The notes: generated by a model from the sequence alone, not told the origin. A DNA stretch of 47,289 nucleotides from JAWXCB01 sp034440455 (GCA_034440455.1 JAWXCB010000080.1:1-47289), one strand, 5' to 3'; shown: positions 31,436 through 41,300, counted from the stretch's first letter. A program made the numbers and translations.

Positions 31436-31499
31436 GCGGGGAGGATAACCGGTTTATTTGTTTCTCCTCCCCGCTCTCCTGTCAAATGTGAAACGGACA
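31436..31499. promoter_or_regulatory. Hairpin and inverted repeat upstream of the LuxR-type gene
   Basis: GCGGGGAGGA (31436-31445) pairs perfectly with TCCTCCCCGC (31465-31474) over a 19-nt loop, 44-82 nt upstream of the HTH start. Next to it AAATGTG and CCACATTT face each other near 31484-31509. The 13-mer TGTGAAACGGACA (31487-31499) recurs as its complement at 34063-34075, ahead of the LytTR gene. The divergent gap 31393-31671 has no ORF. Confidence 0.4.
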
Positions 31500-31671
31500 T
31501 TCCACATTTAACATTGAATTACGCTTATCAACAAGCGCAGGGGAAAATTATCGGGGCGGAGTGGTAGTTTTTTGGACAAAAAAACCGACTTTTCTAACCT
31601 TAAAAGGGGAGGCTAACCTGTTAAATACCCCGAATTTTCTAAATTAACGTCAGTTTGAAGGGTGAAAAAAA

Positions 31672-33135
31672 ATGCAATACCGTAAAATTATAGATGCCTT
31701 GAGCAAGTTGAGTTTTGACCAAATGTGGAGATTAAGCGATTTTATCCACTCGCCATATTTCAATAAAAGCGAAACAATTTCTATGGTTTTCGATTACCTG
31801 AAAAAAATGCACCCGAAATTTTCAGAGGAAAATACATCCAGCGATACTCTGCTAAAAAAAATTAAATGCATCCCTGATGAAAAATCGTTGACCTACCGGA
31901 TGCAACGCTTGCTCAACCTCACGGAAAAATTTCTCGCTTTTGAATATGCAGCCGACCCAGTGATGGAGCGCATCGGCACCATCAAAGCCTATAAAAAATT
32001 GCAACTGCCCAAGCACTTTGAATCATCTGCAACTGCCTTGCGGAAAGAATTAAAAACTCATCCTTTTAGGGACTTTGACCATTTGTGGCATATTCACAAG
32101 TTGGAAGAAGAGGCTTTTGAAGGATTTGATAAAGTGATTGTGCGCACAGCGGAAAACCCTGCTGACAGCGTATTGGAAACGCTGCGAAAATTTTATCTGA
32201 CAAAGAAGTTGAGGTATATGGCAGATGCGGTATATAGAGAGCGCCTTTTAGGGGTTTCGACAGATGATAGAAACAAAAAAGAAATCAAAGACTTCATTGA
32301 AAAAAATGCAAACGAGACGGATATGTACTTGCTCATCTACGGGAACATCTATCTGATGAACGTAGAAAAAAATTCAGAGTTGGCAATGAAAAGTTACCAG
32401 CAGGTAGAGTCAGTGATGAAAACTTTTTCAGAAGATATTCCAAGTGAAGAGACAAGGAGCATTTGCGTACATCTTCAAAACTATTGCCTAAGCTTAATTA
32501 ATAAAGGAAACAAATATTACTTGCGAGATTTTTTTGAAATCATTACTTTTCGAATAACGAACAACATTCTCCTTGAAGATGGGCGTATCAATCCTCAACT
32601 TTATAAAAATGTTATCGGAGTTGCCCTAATGTTAAATGAAATAGAGTGGGCAATGGATTTCGCCAATGATTTCAAAGAGAAACTCCCAGTAAAATTGAAA
32701 AGTGATTACTATAATGCCTCAATGGGTCAATTATTTTATCATAAAAAAGAATATGCTACAGCAAGTAAATATCTAATTGCAGCAAGTCACAATAAAAGCG
32801 ATGTTTATTTCGCATTATCTATAAAAAAACTTTTGCTGAAAATCGGACTTGAATGTAATGAAAGTCCGTTTGTTCTTGAATCCCATATGGATGCTTATCG
32901 CAAACATCTTGAACGCTATCGTAATAAAATTGGAGAGAACGCTCCCCTTTTAGAAAAATTTTTTAAATACTACCGTTATCTTGAAAGAACGCGGTGGAAT
33001 AGTAGCGAAATGGAAATTCTACTTAACTCGTTAATTGAGGAGGAGAATTTCCCTGAAAAAGAATGGCTCATAAAAATGACCCAAAACAGGCTAAAAAAAA
33101 ATGTCTCGAAACCACAACCTATGCCAACAGATTAA
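31672..33135 (+). CDS. Uncharacterised helical protein of a Bacteroidota family
   Basis: A 487-residue protein without signal peptide or membrane segment. The N-terminal segment (FDQMWRLSDFIHSPYFNKSETISMVFDYLKKMHP) is a recognisable signature of a Bacteroidota family of unknown function. The rest is helical with TPR-like units, for example DMYLLIYGNIYLMNVEKNSELAMKSY, DYYNASMGQLFYHKKEYATASKYLIAA and HLERYRNKIGENAPLLEKFFKYYRYLE. It ends with a Lys- and Pro-rich tail. A protein-protein interaction role is inferred from the repeats. It is divergent to the LuxR-type gene, and a stretch near TCAGTTTG just upstream resembles a -7 box. Confidence 0.7.
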   Translation: MQYRKIIDALSKLSFDQMWRLSDFIHSPYFNKSETISMVFDYLKKMHPKFSEENTSSDTLLKKIKCIPDEKSLTYRMQRLLNLTEKFLAFEYAADPVMERIGTIKAYKKLQLPKHFESSATALRKELKTHPFRDFDHLWHIHKLEEEAFEGFDKVIVRTAENPADSVLETLRKFYLTKKLRYMADAVYRERLLGVSTDDRNKKEIKDFIEKNANETDMYLLIYGNIYLMNVEKNSELAMKSYQQVESVMKTFSEDIPSEETRSICVHLQNYCLSLINKGNKYYLRDFFEIITFRITNNILLEDGRINPQLYKNVIGVALMLNEIEWAMDFANDFKEKLPVKLKSDYYNASMGQLFYHKKEYATASKYLIAASHNKSDVYFALSIKKLLLKIGLECNESPFVLESHMDAYRKHLERYRNKIGENAPLLEKFFKYYRYLERTRWNSSEMEILLNSLIEEENFPEKEWLIKMTQNRLKKNVSKPQPMPTD

Positions 33136-33142
33136 TGCCTTT

Positions 33143-33454
33143 TTATTTTACAAGAATGCTCTCAGAATATTGCAAGAACTTACTGTTTGCAACTGCAAGG
33201 TAAGGACCTGCTGCAAGATTGCTCAAATTATGCGTACATGTGGAACTCTGTAGGCAAGTTTTGGAAGTAACCAACTGCCCGCTCAACGTATAAACTCTGA
33301 TTGTCTTCATCGGGTCATCTGGATTATTTGAGTTTGCAATTAAGAGTTCCCCATTCATATCAATATTAATCGCCTCCACATGCAAGGGCGTTTTTGAAAT
33401 CGTTGCAACGGAAGTCAGCAAAAAAAGGCAGGAAAAAAAGAATAAATGTTTCAT
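33143..33454 (-). CDS. Miniature secreted protein resembling a bare T9SS sorting domain
   Basis: A 103-residue protein: signal peptide (MKHLFFFSCLFLLTSVATIS), then about 80 residues that look like a type A sorting domain on its own (IRVYTLSGQLVTSK, NLSNLAAGPYLAVANS, SESILVK). The usual YPNP entry motif is absent, replaced by INIDMNGELLIANSNNPDD. Two Cys (in KTCLQSSTC) could form a disulfide. It could be an orphan sorting domain left from a larger cargo, or a small cargo in its own right. It is convergent with the preceding plus-strand gene, with 7 nt between the stops. Confidence 0.7.
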   Translation of the reverse strand: MKHLFFFSCLFLLTSVATISKTPLHVEAINIDMNGELLIANSNNPDDPMKTIRVYTLSGQLVTSKTCLQSSTCTHNLSNLAAGPYLAVANSKFLQYSESILVK

Positions 33455-33616
33455 GACTAAATATTTTTTGGGTGTTTTAGAATTATTGCCTGCATTGGCT
33501 TTCAGCGTTATTGCAGGCTAACGAGGACAAGGTATGACAGGAATATTCTCTCTGCCACAGCAACTGAGGAAGGCGGCAATTTGACTGAGCGAAGCGATGA
33601 TTGAACTGAGGATGCG

Positions 33617-34042
33617 TTAGCTGTGCAGCTTCGTCATTGCGTGTTTAAATGCAGTAACGGATTCAGCGGAGAGATAAATCGCTTTGTCTATATGCCGCAG
33701 ATGCACTGTGCGGTACTTCAGCAGACTCACATGCCGCAGATTTACAATCGCGCTCTTGTTGCAACGGAAAAAACAACCGTATTCCTCAAATTTTTCCTCG
33801 AAGTATTTCAGCGTTTTTGAAAAACGCAATTGTCCTGTGTTGTTGAACTTATTGATGGAAAGCCTGTAATCAGTCGTGAAGTATATCGCGGAGTAATTAT
33901 CGTCTCCCTCAATGAGGATGATGTCATCCACTTTCGGATAGATGATGATGCGCTCGCGTTCATTATCGAGCTTGTCACGGTGGTCGAATGACAGCGTGAC
34001 GATTTTTTCCCAAAAAGGCATATTTCTCATAGTAGCAAGCAT
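33617..34042 (-). CDS. LytTR-type DNA-binding regulator without receiver domain
   Basis: A 141-residue protein whose C-terminal 105 or so residues are a LytTR domain: DDIILIEGDDNYSAIYFTTD, LKYFEEKFEEYGCFFRCNKSAIVNLRHV, YLSAESVTAFKHAMTKL. The usual response-regulator receiver is missing and only a short N-terminal stretch precedes it. The start may be the ATG at 34042 or at 34030. It is transcribed divergently from the PrsW-like protease gene, whose promoter it could control (inference). The same 13-mer found near the LuxR-type gene lies 21 nt upstream of its start. Confidence 0.85.
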   Translation of the reverse strand: MLATMRNMPFWEKIVTLSFDHRDKLDNERERIIIYPKVDDIILIEGDDNYSAIYFTTDYRLSINKFNNTGQLRFSKTLKYFEEKFEEYGCFFRCNKSAIVNLRHVSLLKYRTVHLRHIDKAIYLSAESVTAFKHAMTKLHS

Positions 34043-34155
34043 TTTTTGTTTGCTAAATGAGGTGTCCGTTTCACAGGCATTAATTGCTGAAATATTTTTC
34101 TTTAAGCAACTTTTTTTCCGTTTTTTTCAAATTTTAAGTGATATTGCGTAGCGCT

Positions 34156-34836
34156 ATGAATTACTCTTTGCTTGCCTTAGCGCTCGCGCCTGTCGTTGCG
34201 GTAATGCTTTATATCTATTGGAAAGACAAGCATGAAAAAGAGCCGATGGCGCTCTTGCTAAAATGTTTTATCGGAGGCATGTTCAGCATTCTGCCGGCAG
34301 TGGCGCTGGAAACGCTTGGCGGAAGATTAGGATTCGGCATTTCTCAAAACTCCTTCGGCACAATATTCTATGCCTTTGGCGTAGTTGGGTTCAGCGAGGA
34401 AATCTGCAAATATTTTGTTGTGCGAAAACTTGCTTACCGCAACCCCGCTTTTAACGAGCCTTTTGATGGCATTGTTTATTGCGTGATGGCGAGCATGGGC
34501 TTTGCCGCGCTCGAAAATGTGCTTTATGTTTTTGAAGGCGGAGTTGCCACCGCAGTGGCGCGCATGTTCACTGCCGTACCCGCACATGCTACTTTCGCTT
34601 GTATCATGGGGTTTTTCATGGGCAAAGCAAAATTCTCCGGAAGGAATGAATTTCAATTGAATACCATCGGTCTGCTGGGCGCAATTCTCTTTCACGGAGC
34701 TTATGATTATTTTCTTTTTGAAAATAATATTCCGGGAATTTATTCAGGCGCATTCATTTCTCTGATTGTGGCGTTATCCTTATCAAGACGCGCAATCAAA
34801 ATTCACCAGATAAATTCTCCTTTCAGAATTTCATGA
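34156..34836 (+). CDS. prsW: PrsW-family intramembrane metalloprotease
   Basis: A 226-residue polytopic membrane protein from the ATG at 34156 (MNYSLLALALAPVVAVMLYIYW). An in-frame start at 34138 adds six residues. The conserved PrsW motifs are present in membrane context: EEICKYF (Glu81, Glu82, Lys85), LENVLYV (Glu120), PAHATFACIMGFFMG (His144) and FHGAYDYF (His180, Asp184). These are the expected zinc-binding and catalytic positions. PrsW proteases cut anti-sigma factors or other membrane proteins. The substrate here is unknown. The stop overlaps the next gene's start by 4 nt. Confidence 0.9.
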   Translation: MNYSLLALALAPVVAVMLYIYWKDKHEKEPMALLLKCFIGGMFSILPAVALETLGGRLGFGISQNSFGTIFYAFGVVGFSEEICKYFVVRKLAYRNPAFNEPFDGIVYCVMASMGFAALENVLYVFEGGVATAVARMFTAVPAHATFACIMGFFMGKAKFSGRNEFQLNTIGLLGAILFHGAYDYFLFENNIPGIYSGAFISLIVALSLSRRAIKIHQINSPFRIS

Positions 34837-35618
34837 GTAAAGCCTTTGATAAAAAATCACTCAAGCGTTTATTGGAGTCGAAGGTGCTGAAATACAACAC
34901 GCCCGAATTTATTCCCGATGACCCTATTTGCATTCCGCATCAATTTTCCAAGAAGCAGGATATTGAAATCACGGGCTTTCTTGCTGCCACGCTTGCCTGG
35001 GGACAACGCAAAACCATCATCAACAAATGCAACGAGTTGATTCAGTTGATGGACAACAGTCCGCATGCATTCATTTTAAACCACAAGGAAAAAGACCTGA
35101 AGCGTTTTTTGAATTTTCGCCATCGCACCTTTCAACCTACGGATGTTCTGTATTTCATTTCCTTTTTCAAGGATTATTATTCAAAGCACGAAAGCCTTGA
35201 AGATGCCTTCAGTCAGTTTATGCAGCCGAATGACGCGAATACGCAAAAGGGATTGGAGGGATTCAATCAACTTTTTTTTTCTTTAGAGCATGTTCCGCAA
35301 CGAACGCGCAAACACGTTTCTTCTCCGGCAAAAAATTCTGCTTGCAAACGCCTGAATATGTTCCTGCGATGGATGGTGCGCAATGATAAAGCAGGTGTTG
35401 ACTTTGGAATTTGGAAATCCATTAAACCCTCACAGTTATTGTGTCCGCTTGATGTGCATGTAAATCGGGTTGCAAGAAATTTCGGATTAATTCAGCAGAA
35501 AACAACCGATTGGAAAGCAGCGCTTGAACTCACAAACAATCTGAAACAGTTGGATAAAAACGACCCGGTAAAGTATGATTTCGCTTTGTTTGGAATAGGC
35601 GTAACTGAAAAAATCTGA
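34833..35618 (+). CDS. TIGR02757 family protein (DUF2400)
   Basis: A 261-residue cytosolic protein of the TIGR02757 family, of unknown function but widely conserved in Bacteroidota. Diagnostic stretches are DPICIPHQFSKKQDIEITGFLAATLAWGQRKTI, HRTFQPTDVLYFISFF, KRLNMFLRWMVRND, PLDVHVNRVARNFGL and DPVKYDFALFGIGV. The helical pattern recalls helix-hairpin-helix DNA glycosylases, which suggests but does not prove nucleic-acid binding. The start overlaps the protease gene's stop (ATGA), indicating translational coupling. Confidence 0.9.
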   Translation: MSKAFDKKSLKRLLESKVLKYNTPEFIPDDPICIPHQFSKKQDIEITGFLAATLAWGQRKTIINKCNELIQLMDNSPHAFILNHKEKDLKRFLNFRHRTFQPTDVLYFISFFKDYYSKHESLEDAFSQFMQPNDANTQKGLEGFNQLFFSLEHVPQRTRKHVSSPAKNSACKRLNMFLRWMVRNDKAGVDFGIWKSIKPSQLLCPLDVHVNRVARNFGLIQQKTTDWKAALELTNNLKQLDKNDPVKYDFALFGIGVTEKI

Positions 35619-35655
35619 GCAAGGATTTTGATGGGAACTAATATTTTACTATTTT

Positions 35656-36021
35656 TTGAAACAATTCATCTCCGTGGAAACAGACGATACGATAGAAAAA
35701 ACCGCTTTGGCTTTGCGGAATCAGTTTGGAATGGCGGAAGTAGATTTGCTGCCGGGGGATGAGCAACAGCGCATTGAGGCGCTGAAGAAAGTATTAGCAA
35801 AGCGGCTTGCAGAAATGATTGACCACGAATTTGACAACTTTGTGAACGCGCTCTACCGGATTGATATTGATGAAGCAAAGGTGAAAAAAGTGCTTGCGAA
35901 ACAACCATTCAGCCACGCCCTTGAAGAAGTAGCTGAATTAATTATTAACAGACAGATTCAAAAAATTATCACCCGTAAACAGTATTCTACCCCCGCGCAT
36001 GACATGGAATTTGATATGTAG
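35656..36021 (+). CDS. Small conserved-looking hypothetical protein
   Basis: A protein of up to 121 residues. The start is uncertain. A TTG at 35656 gives MKQFISVETDD and a GTG at 35674 gives VETDDTIEK, with no ATG in a suitable place. The sequence is amphipathic and helical (DEQQRIEALKKVLAKRLAEMIDHEFDNFVNALYRIDIDEAKVKKVLAKQPFSHALEEVAELIINRQIQK). No catalytic motif is seen. It overlaps the next gene by 23 nt, so both probably belong to one operon with TIGR02757. Confidence 0.65.
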   Translation: MKQFISVETDDTIEKTALALRNQFGMAEVDLLPGDEQQRIEALKKVLAKRLAEMIDHEFDNFVNALYRIDIDEAKVKKVLAKQPFSHALEEVAELIINRQIQKIITRKQYSTPAHDMEFDM

Positions 36022-36313
36022 CATCCCATTTTTACAAGCAAATTTTTTTCGAGATGATTTAGTGGTTCTCCTCACCCTGCTGGGCGCGTTTTATCTCGCG
36101 TTATTTATTTTGCGGTGGCTGCGTTTTTTAAAAAAACGAACATGCCCCTCCTGCTCCGGAAAACTCAGCAGAAAAAAAAGAAAACCGTTTGATAAATTAC
36201 TTGTGTTGCTCATATTAAATATTCTCCCGCTTAAACGCTATAAATGCGTCCATTGCGGATGGGAAGGATTGCGGTGGAGCAAGCGGAAACCCGGAAGCAG
36301 TGGACCCTATTAA
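35999..36313 (+). CDS. Small membrane protein with a zinc-ribbon-like Cys motif
   Basis: A 104-residue protein. One membrane helix (DLVVLLTLLGAFYLALFILRWL, about 20-41) is followed by CPSCSGKLSRKKRKP and, after a hydrophobic stretch (LLVLLILNILPLKRYK), CVHCGWEGL. The two CxxC pairs could bind one zinc ion. The function is unknown. The start overlaps the preceding gene. Confidence 0.65.
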   Translation: MTWNLICSIPFLQANFFRDDLVVLLTLLGAFYLALFILRWLRFLKKRTCPSCSGKLSRKKRKPFDKLLVLLILNILPLKRYKCVHCGWEGLRWSKRKPGSSGPY

Positions 36314-36383
36314 TATGAATGACTTTCGCTTTCAAAAAACTTCTTTCCAGAACTGATAATTTGCGGAATCAAAAAAATCTTCG

Positions 36384-37391
36384 ATGAAACTTATCTCGTA
36401 CCTGAATGAAAAAGAGCTTGACCAATTAGCAATCCTTGTGGAGAATATGGCGTATGACGCCAATACCTGCGATAGTAATCTTCCTGCGAACATGAATGAT
36501 TTTTTGTGGGAAGGCGATGACGCGATGGAACTTGCCAAAGAATGCGACAAAAAAATTAAGTCGGGCAAAATTGCGAGGAGTCAGGGCAAGCCGATTGAAA
36601 CACTTCAATTAATTGCTCCGGTTCCCTTTCCAACTTCTACGCGCGATGCGTATGCTTTCAGACAGCATGTGGAATCTGCAAGAAAAAATCGGGGTTTGGA
36701 AATGATTCCTGAATTCGACCAGTTTCCGGTTTTTTATTTCACGAATCATAATGCTATTCAGGGACAAGGCGATGTGGAACTGATGCCCGACCATTTTCAG
36801 CAATTAGATTTTGAATTGGAAATTGCAATCGTAATCGGGAAAGAAGGCAGGAATATTCGCGCTGATGAAGCCGATGATTACATCGCGGGCTATATGATTC
36901 TCAACGACCTCAGCGCGCGTTTTTTGCAAATGGAGGAAATGAAATTGAATCTGGGTCCGGCAAAGGGAAAAGATTTTGTGAACCTGCTGGGTCCGTGGTT
37001 AATTACGCCTGATGAGTTGCAGAAATATTTAGTGAAGCCAAAGCAAGGGCATGTCGGCAATTTGTATGATTTAAAAATGCAGTGTCTCGTGAATGGCAAA
37101 TTAGTTTCGGAAGGCAATACAAAAGACATGGACTGGACATTTGCTGAAATCATTGAGCGCGCATCTTATGGTGTTGACCTGTTGCCCGGTGAAGTGATTG
37201 GCTCAGGCACAGTAGGCACGGGTTGTTTTCTCGAACTGAACGGCACAGGCAAGCGCAAAGACCCGAACTATCAGCCGCAATGGCTTCAGGCGAATGATGT
37301 TGTGGAAATGGAAGTGGAGGGTTTGGGCAAACTCGTGAACACGATGAAAAAAGCAAATACAGATTACTCAATTCTTTCCATGAAAAAATAA
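36384..37391 (+). CDS. Fumarylacetoacetate hydrolase family protein
   Basis: A 335-residue FAH-family enzyme, whose members hydrolyse C-C bonds or decarboxylate 2-oxo acids using a divalent metal. The metal ligands are visible in DFELEIAIVIGKEG (Glu144 and Glu146) and GYMILNDLSAR (Asp175). The binding segments AKGKDFVNLLGPWLIT and LLPGEVIGSGTVGTGCF complete the fold. The N-terminal 80 or so residues form the usual cap. Together with the downstream flavin reductase (6-nt gap), an aromatic degradation role such as tyrosine or homogentisate breakdown is plausible, but no other pathway genes are near. TAATTTGC just upstream resembles a -7 box. Confidence 0.9.
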   Translation: MKLISYLNEKELDQLAILVENMAYDANTCDSNLPANMNDFLWEGDDAMELAKECDKKIKSGKIARSQGKPIETLQLIAPVPFPTSTRDAYAFRQHVESARKNRGLEMIPEFDQFPVFYFTNHNAIQGQGDVELMPDHFQQLDFELEIAIVIGKEGRNIRADEADDYIAGYMILNDLSARFLQMEEMKLNLGPAKGKDFVNLLGPWLITPDELQKYLVKPKQGHVGNLYDLKMQCLVNGKLVSEGNTKDMDWTFAEIIERASYGVDLLPGEVIGSGTVGTGCFLELNGTGKRKDPNYQPQWLQANDVVEMEVEGLGKLVNTMKKANTDYSILSMKK

Positions 37392-37396
37392 TTCGC

Positions 37397-38281
37397 GTGA
37401 AGATTGACCCGAAAAATATTCCGACAAACAAGCTGCACGGCTATCTTTTGAGCGCAGTTGCCCCGCGCCCAATCGCATTTGCAAGCACGATGGATGCAAA
37501 CGGAAATCCGAATCTCGCGCCTTTCAGTTTTTTCAATGCGTTTAGCTCTAATCCGCCCACGCTCATTTTTTCTGCAAACAGGAGAGTGAAAGACAACACC
37601 ACCAAAGACACGTATTCCAATATCAAAGCGACAGGAGAAGTAGTGATTAATACCGTGAGCTACAAATTCGCGCGGAAGATGGCGCTTGCGAGCATCGAAT
37701 ATCCGGCTGATGTAAATGAATTTGAGAAAGCAGGACTTACGCCTTTGCCTTCTGAAATTGTAAAACCATTTCGCGTTGCCGAATCATCGGTGCAGTTTGA
37801 ATGCAAAGTGAAAAATATTATCGAATTGGGAAACGAAGGCGGTGCCGGAAATCTTTTTATTTGCGAGGTGTTGCTGATGCACATTCACGATGACGTGCTG
37901 GATGCGCAGGGAAGAATTGACCCGCATAAAATTGATTTGGTTGCAAGAATGGGCGGACCTCTTTATTGTCGCGCTTCGGGCGATGCAATTTTTGAAATCA
38001 ATCAACCTTTCGACAAATTCGGAATCGGCTTTGATAACTTGCCGGCAAAAATTAAAATGAGCAAAGTGCTCACCGGCAATGACCTTGCGGAACTCGCGAG
38101 TATAGAAATGCTGCCCGCTGAATCAGAAATTGAAGCGTATCGAAATAACCCTGCTTATCTTGAATTAGCAGAAAGGTTTAAGAATGACTCCGAATCGCTT
38201 GAATGGCATATCCACGAGTATGCAAAGCAACTTTTGAAAGAAGGAAATATTACGGATGCTTGGAAACTTTTGCTCGGTTAA
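37397..38281 (+). CDS. Flavin reductase family protein
   Basis: A 294-residue FMN-binding split-barrel protein (flavin reductase like), starting with GTG: MKIDPKNIPTNKLHGYLLSAVAPRPIAFASTMDANGNPNLAPFSFFNAFSS. The PRPIAFAST and NLAPFSFFN strands are the flavin-binding signature. INTVSYKFARKMALAS, PFRVAESSVQFECKV and GGPLYCRASGDAIFEI follow. The C-terminal 90 or so residues (MLPAESEIEAYRNNPAY ... GNITDAWKLLL) form an extra helical domain common in the Bacteroidota version. It begins 6 nt after the FAH gene's stop and is surely co-transcribed with it. Confidence 0.9.
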   Translation: MKIDPKNIPTNKLHGYLLSAVAPRPIAFASTMDANGNPNLAPFSFFNAFSSNPPTLIFSANRRVKDNTTKDTYSNIKATGEVVINTVSYKFARKMALASIEYPADVNEFEKAGLTPLPSEIVKPFRVAESSVQFECKVKNIIELGNEGGAGNLFICEVLLMHIHDDVLDAQGRIDPHKIDLVARMGGPLYCRASGDAIFEINQPFDKFGIGFDNLPAKIKMSKVLTGNDLAELASIEMLPAESEIEAYRNNPAYLELAERFKNDSESLEWHIHEYAKQLLKEGNITDAWKLLLG

Positions 38282-38290
38282 TAACCCAAG

Positions 38291-38393
38291 ATTTTCCCGC
38301 AGATGTCCGCAGATTTATGATTCGCTGATTTCCGCACAATTCTATCTGCGTTATCTGCGCTGGGTTCAATCCGTGAAAATCTGCGGGGAAAAT
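38291..38393. repeat. CCCGCAGAT-type inverted repeat between convergent genes
   Basis: ATTTTCCCGCAGAT (38291-38304) pairs with ATCTGCGGGGAAAAT (38379-38393), with one extra base. The interior holds several further CTGCG and CCGCA units (GTCCGCAGATT, TATCTGCGTTATCTGCGC). It fills the gap between two convergent genes and may act as a terminator for both. Confidence 0.7.
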
Positions 38394-38395
38394 AT

Positions 38396-41300
38396 TTAGA
38401 AACTGATGCTCTTGAAATAATTCTCTATCAACTGGCGGTAGTATGGCTTCATTGCCGGAGGAACAGTTTTGTACAGTTGAATTTCCGCCTCGCGTTGTTT
38501 CAAATATTCTTCCAAAGAGGGCGGCAGTTGTCTTGCCATTTCTTCACCCACCTGCGACTGGCGCTTGTCATCCTGTTCGCGCTCGCGCATAGATTTTTCA
38601 ACATCAAGCAGTCGCGTGAGAATATCCTGCTGCCGCTTTTTCATTTGCTCGGTAAGTTGTTTGTTGTAAAGTTCCGTTTCGGTTTTGTTCATGTCATCAA
38701 TCAACTTCTCTAAATCACCAAGACTGCCATCGCCATTTTCGGATTCATTCAGTTTCTTCAACGCTTCGCGGATAGCAGCCTGCTTTGCTGCCTGCTGCGC
38801 AACTTCTTTGCTCATGCCGCCCTGCTGCCCTTTTTCACCCGGACCTTGTTTTTTCATTTGGTCTTGCATCTGTGAAATCTGGTCATTGAGTTGCTTCTGC
38901 ATCTCCCCAAGTTTAGGCGAGGGCATCCCTTTACCCTTTTTTTGACATTGCTGATTTCCCTTCATTTGAGAAGCCATTTGCTGCTGCATCTGTTGCAATG
39001 TTTCGCTGAGCATGAGCGCAAGATTGTTGAAGCCGGTCATTACATATTGCTGATGCACAGTCGCATCATTCTTTTTTCTGTCAGCTAACTCCTTAATCGT
39101 TTTTTCGAGATTTTTGCCCACCTCTGCCACCTCTTTATTTATGAATGTTTGCAGTTGAAATACGCGCTTGCTCAATGCAAACAAACTGTCTTTCACCAAC
39201 TCGGTGTCATCTTTGATTTTGAATTGTTCCTGCGTAAGCGCCACATAGCGCGGGTCGTTGATGCTCGTTTTGCTCACTTCTGCCATCAATGCTTCCTGGT
39301 CGAGCGAGAGCGTAACAAGGTTTTCCAACAACTGGCGAATGGCGCGCATATCCATCTCCATTTGCTCCATTTCCATTTCACCTTGCATTTGCGCAAGCTG
39401 CTCTGACATCTGCTGCATTTTTTCAGCCGCGCTCTTTTGATTTTCCGATGCCTTTTTGTTTTTGTTTTGCTTCAGATTTTCAGAGCCTTTGCTCATCTCT
39501 TGCTTTGTCTGTTCCGCATTTTCCTTCGTGTCGTTGAATGCGTCTTTGTCGCCCAATTCTTTTTTGATGTCTTCCAATTCCTTCAGCGATTCCTGCACAT
39601 TCTCAAATTCTTCATTCAGCTTTTCCTGTTCCTTTTGCAACTCTTCGTTGCTCTTTGATTCGTTCTTTGTTTCTTCGCTCAACGCTTCTTGCTTCTTTGC
39701 AAGTTCTTCCAGTTTGTCAACTGTTTCGGTGAGTTTCTGCTCAAATTCCAATTGCTTGAATAATTCCAACATGCGGTCAAGCTCTTCTTCCAATTGCTCC
39801 TGCGACAATTCAAAATCTTTCAGGTTTTCCATCATCTCTTCCATGTCCATCTGCTCCATCAGCGACTGCATTTTCTCAAACAGTTCTTTCATTTCATCTG
39901 AAAGCACCTGATTGAACAACTCCTGCAATTTCTGCTGCTTCTCCATAATTTCAGGGCGCACGTCTTTAAATTCCTGCTGCTTACTGATATTGTTGTTGAA
40001 TTCTTCCTGCAATTGCTGAATCGCTTCCTCCATGCTTTTTTGCTTGTTCAGCAAATCTTCCATCGTTTTCTTGTCTTCCCAATTCAGATTTTTTTTCTGC
40101 AATAATTTTTCCTGCGCATCCTGAATTTCTTTTTTCAGTTCCTCCGCTTTGGAAATCGTTTTATCCAAATCGCCTTTGATTTCCTCGTTGCTTTCTTTGG
40201 TCTCTTTTTCTAATTCATTCAATGATGGCATCTTGAATTGCAACGTAGTTGAGCGCGTGGACTTGCTGCCGTGAATCGCATCATTATCCCACACTTCAAA
40301 GAAATAAATCACGCCTTCGCCCGGCTGTAAGCCAAGTTCTTTCAAATCCCAATAGTGTGAAAACTGCGCATATTGCCCTTTGGCAAATGAAACAGCGATG
40401 GAAGCATATTCTTCTTTTGTGTCATCATTTTCTTTTTGAATCTTGTATTTCAATTGCAGCTTGCTCAAGCCGTAATCATCAGAAATTTCACCCATGAAAT
40501 ATAAGTAGCGCATGCTCGCTGAATCTTCCAGCGGCTGCACGGAGATTGCAGGATGTAAATCAGGAACAACCAGGATGGAGTAAGAAATAGAATCTGCATC
40601 TTTCAAATATTCGTTGGATATTTTTACGGTGTAATAACCGCTTTCTTTCGGACTTTCCGTGAGCGTAAATAACTGCTCTCCGTTACGTTCGGCTGCAAGT
40701 TGTTTTCCGGCAAAAGCAAATGCGATTTCATTGGTGCTTTTAGCATGTAATTCCCAGCGCACTTTCGTGCCAATGGGAATATTCAAGTCGCCAATATTTT
40801 TTACAGACTCGTCTTTCTTGCCCGTGTATGCAGGGTAATCCAACTGCACGTCAAAATTTACAATCATCGGCTTGGGCAGCACCTCAATCGTGTAGGGCTT
40901 GGAATCAAAGCCCGCAGCCGAAAGCACAAACTCCTGCGTTTGCTGAAGATTAAAAAAGTTGTACTGAAATTCTGATGCGTTCTTCCTGTTCATCTTGTAA
41001 GAATAGCCGTCCACTTTGATGAAAAGATTATCCGGCAATACTTCTCCATCCACAGACACATCAAGCGGAAAATTTTCAAACTGCATCACCTTCAATGCCG
41101 GATTTTTCACCGTGAATTTGAAAGGCGCAGGCTTTTCAAAATCAGTGCCGTTGTAAACGAGGCGCTTTGTGCCGTCTTTAATAATATTTGGCGCGCCAAT
41201 CATAATCGCCAAAAACACGAGTAGCGGCAATACGAGATAACGCAGATATTTTTTGTTTTTGCCCAAATCAATTGCCGAAGTAAACGGCACAAGCTTGATG

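Noticed and set aside
33500..33616. Possible RNA gene in a structured-looking gap
   Set aside because: Repeated ACTGAGGA and GCGAAGCGATGATTG segments were seen, but no cloverleaf, CCA end or conserved tRNA loops could be drawn.
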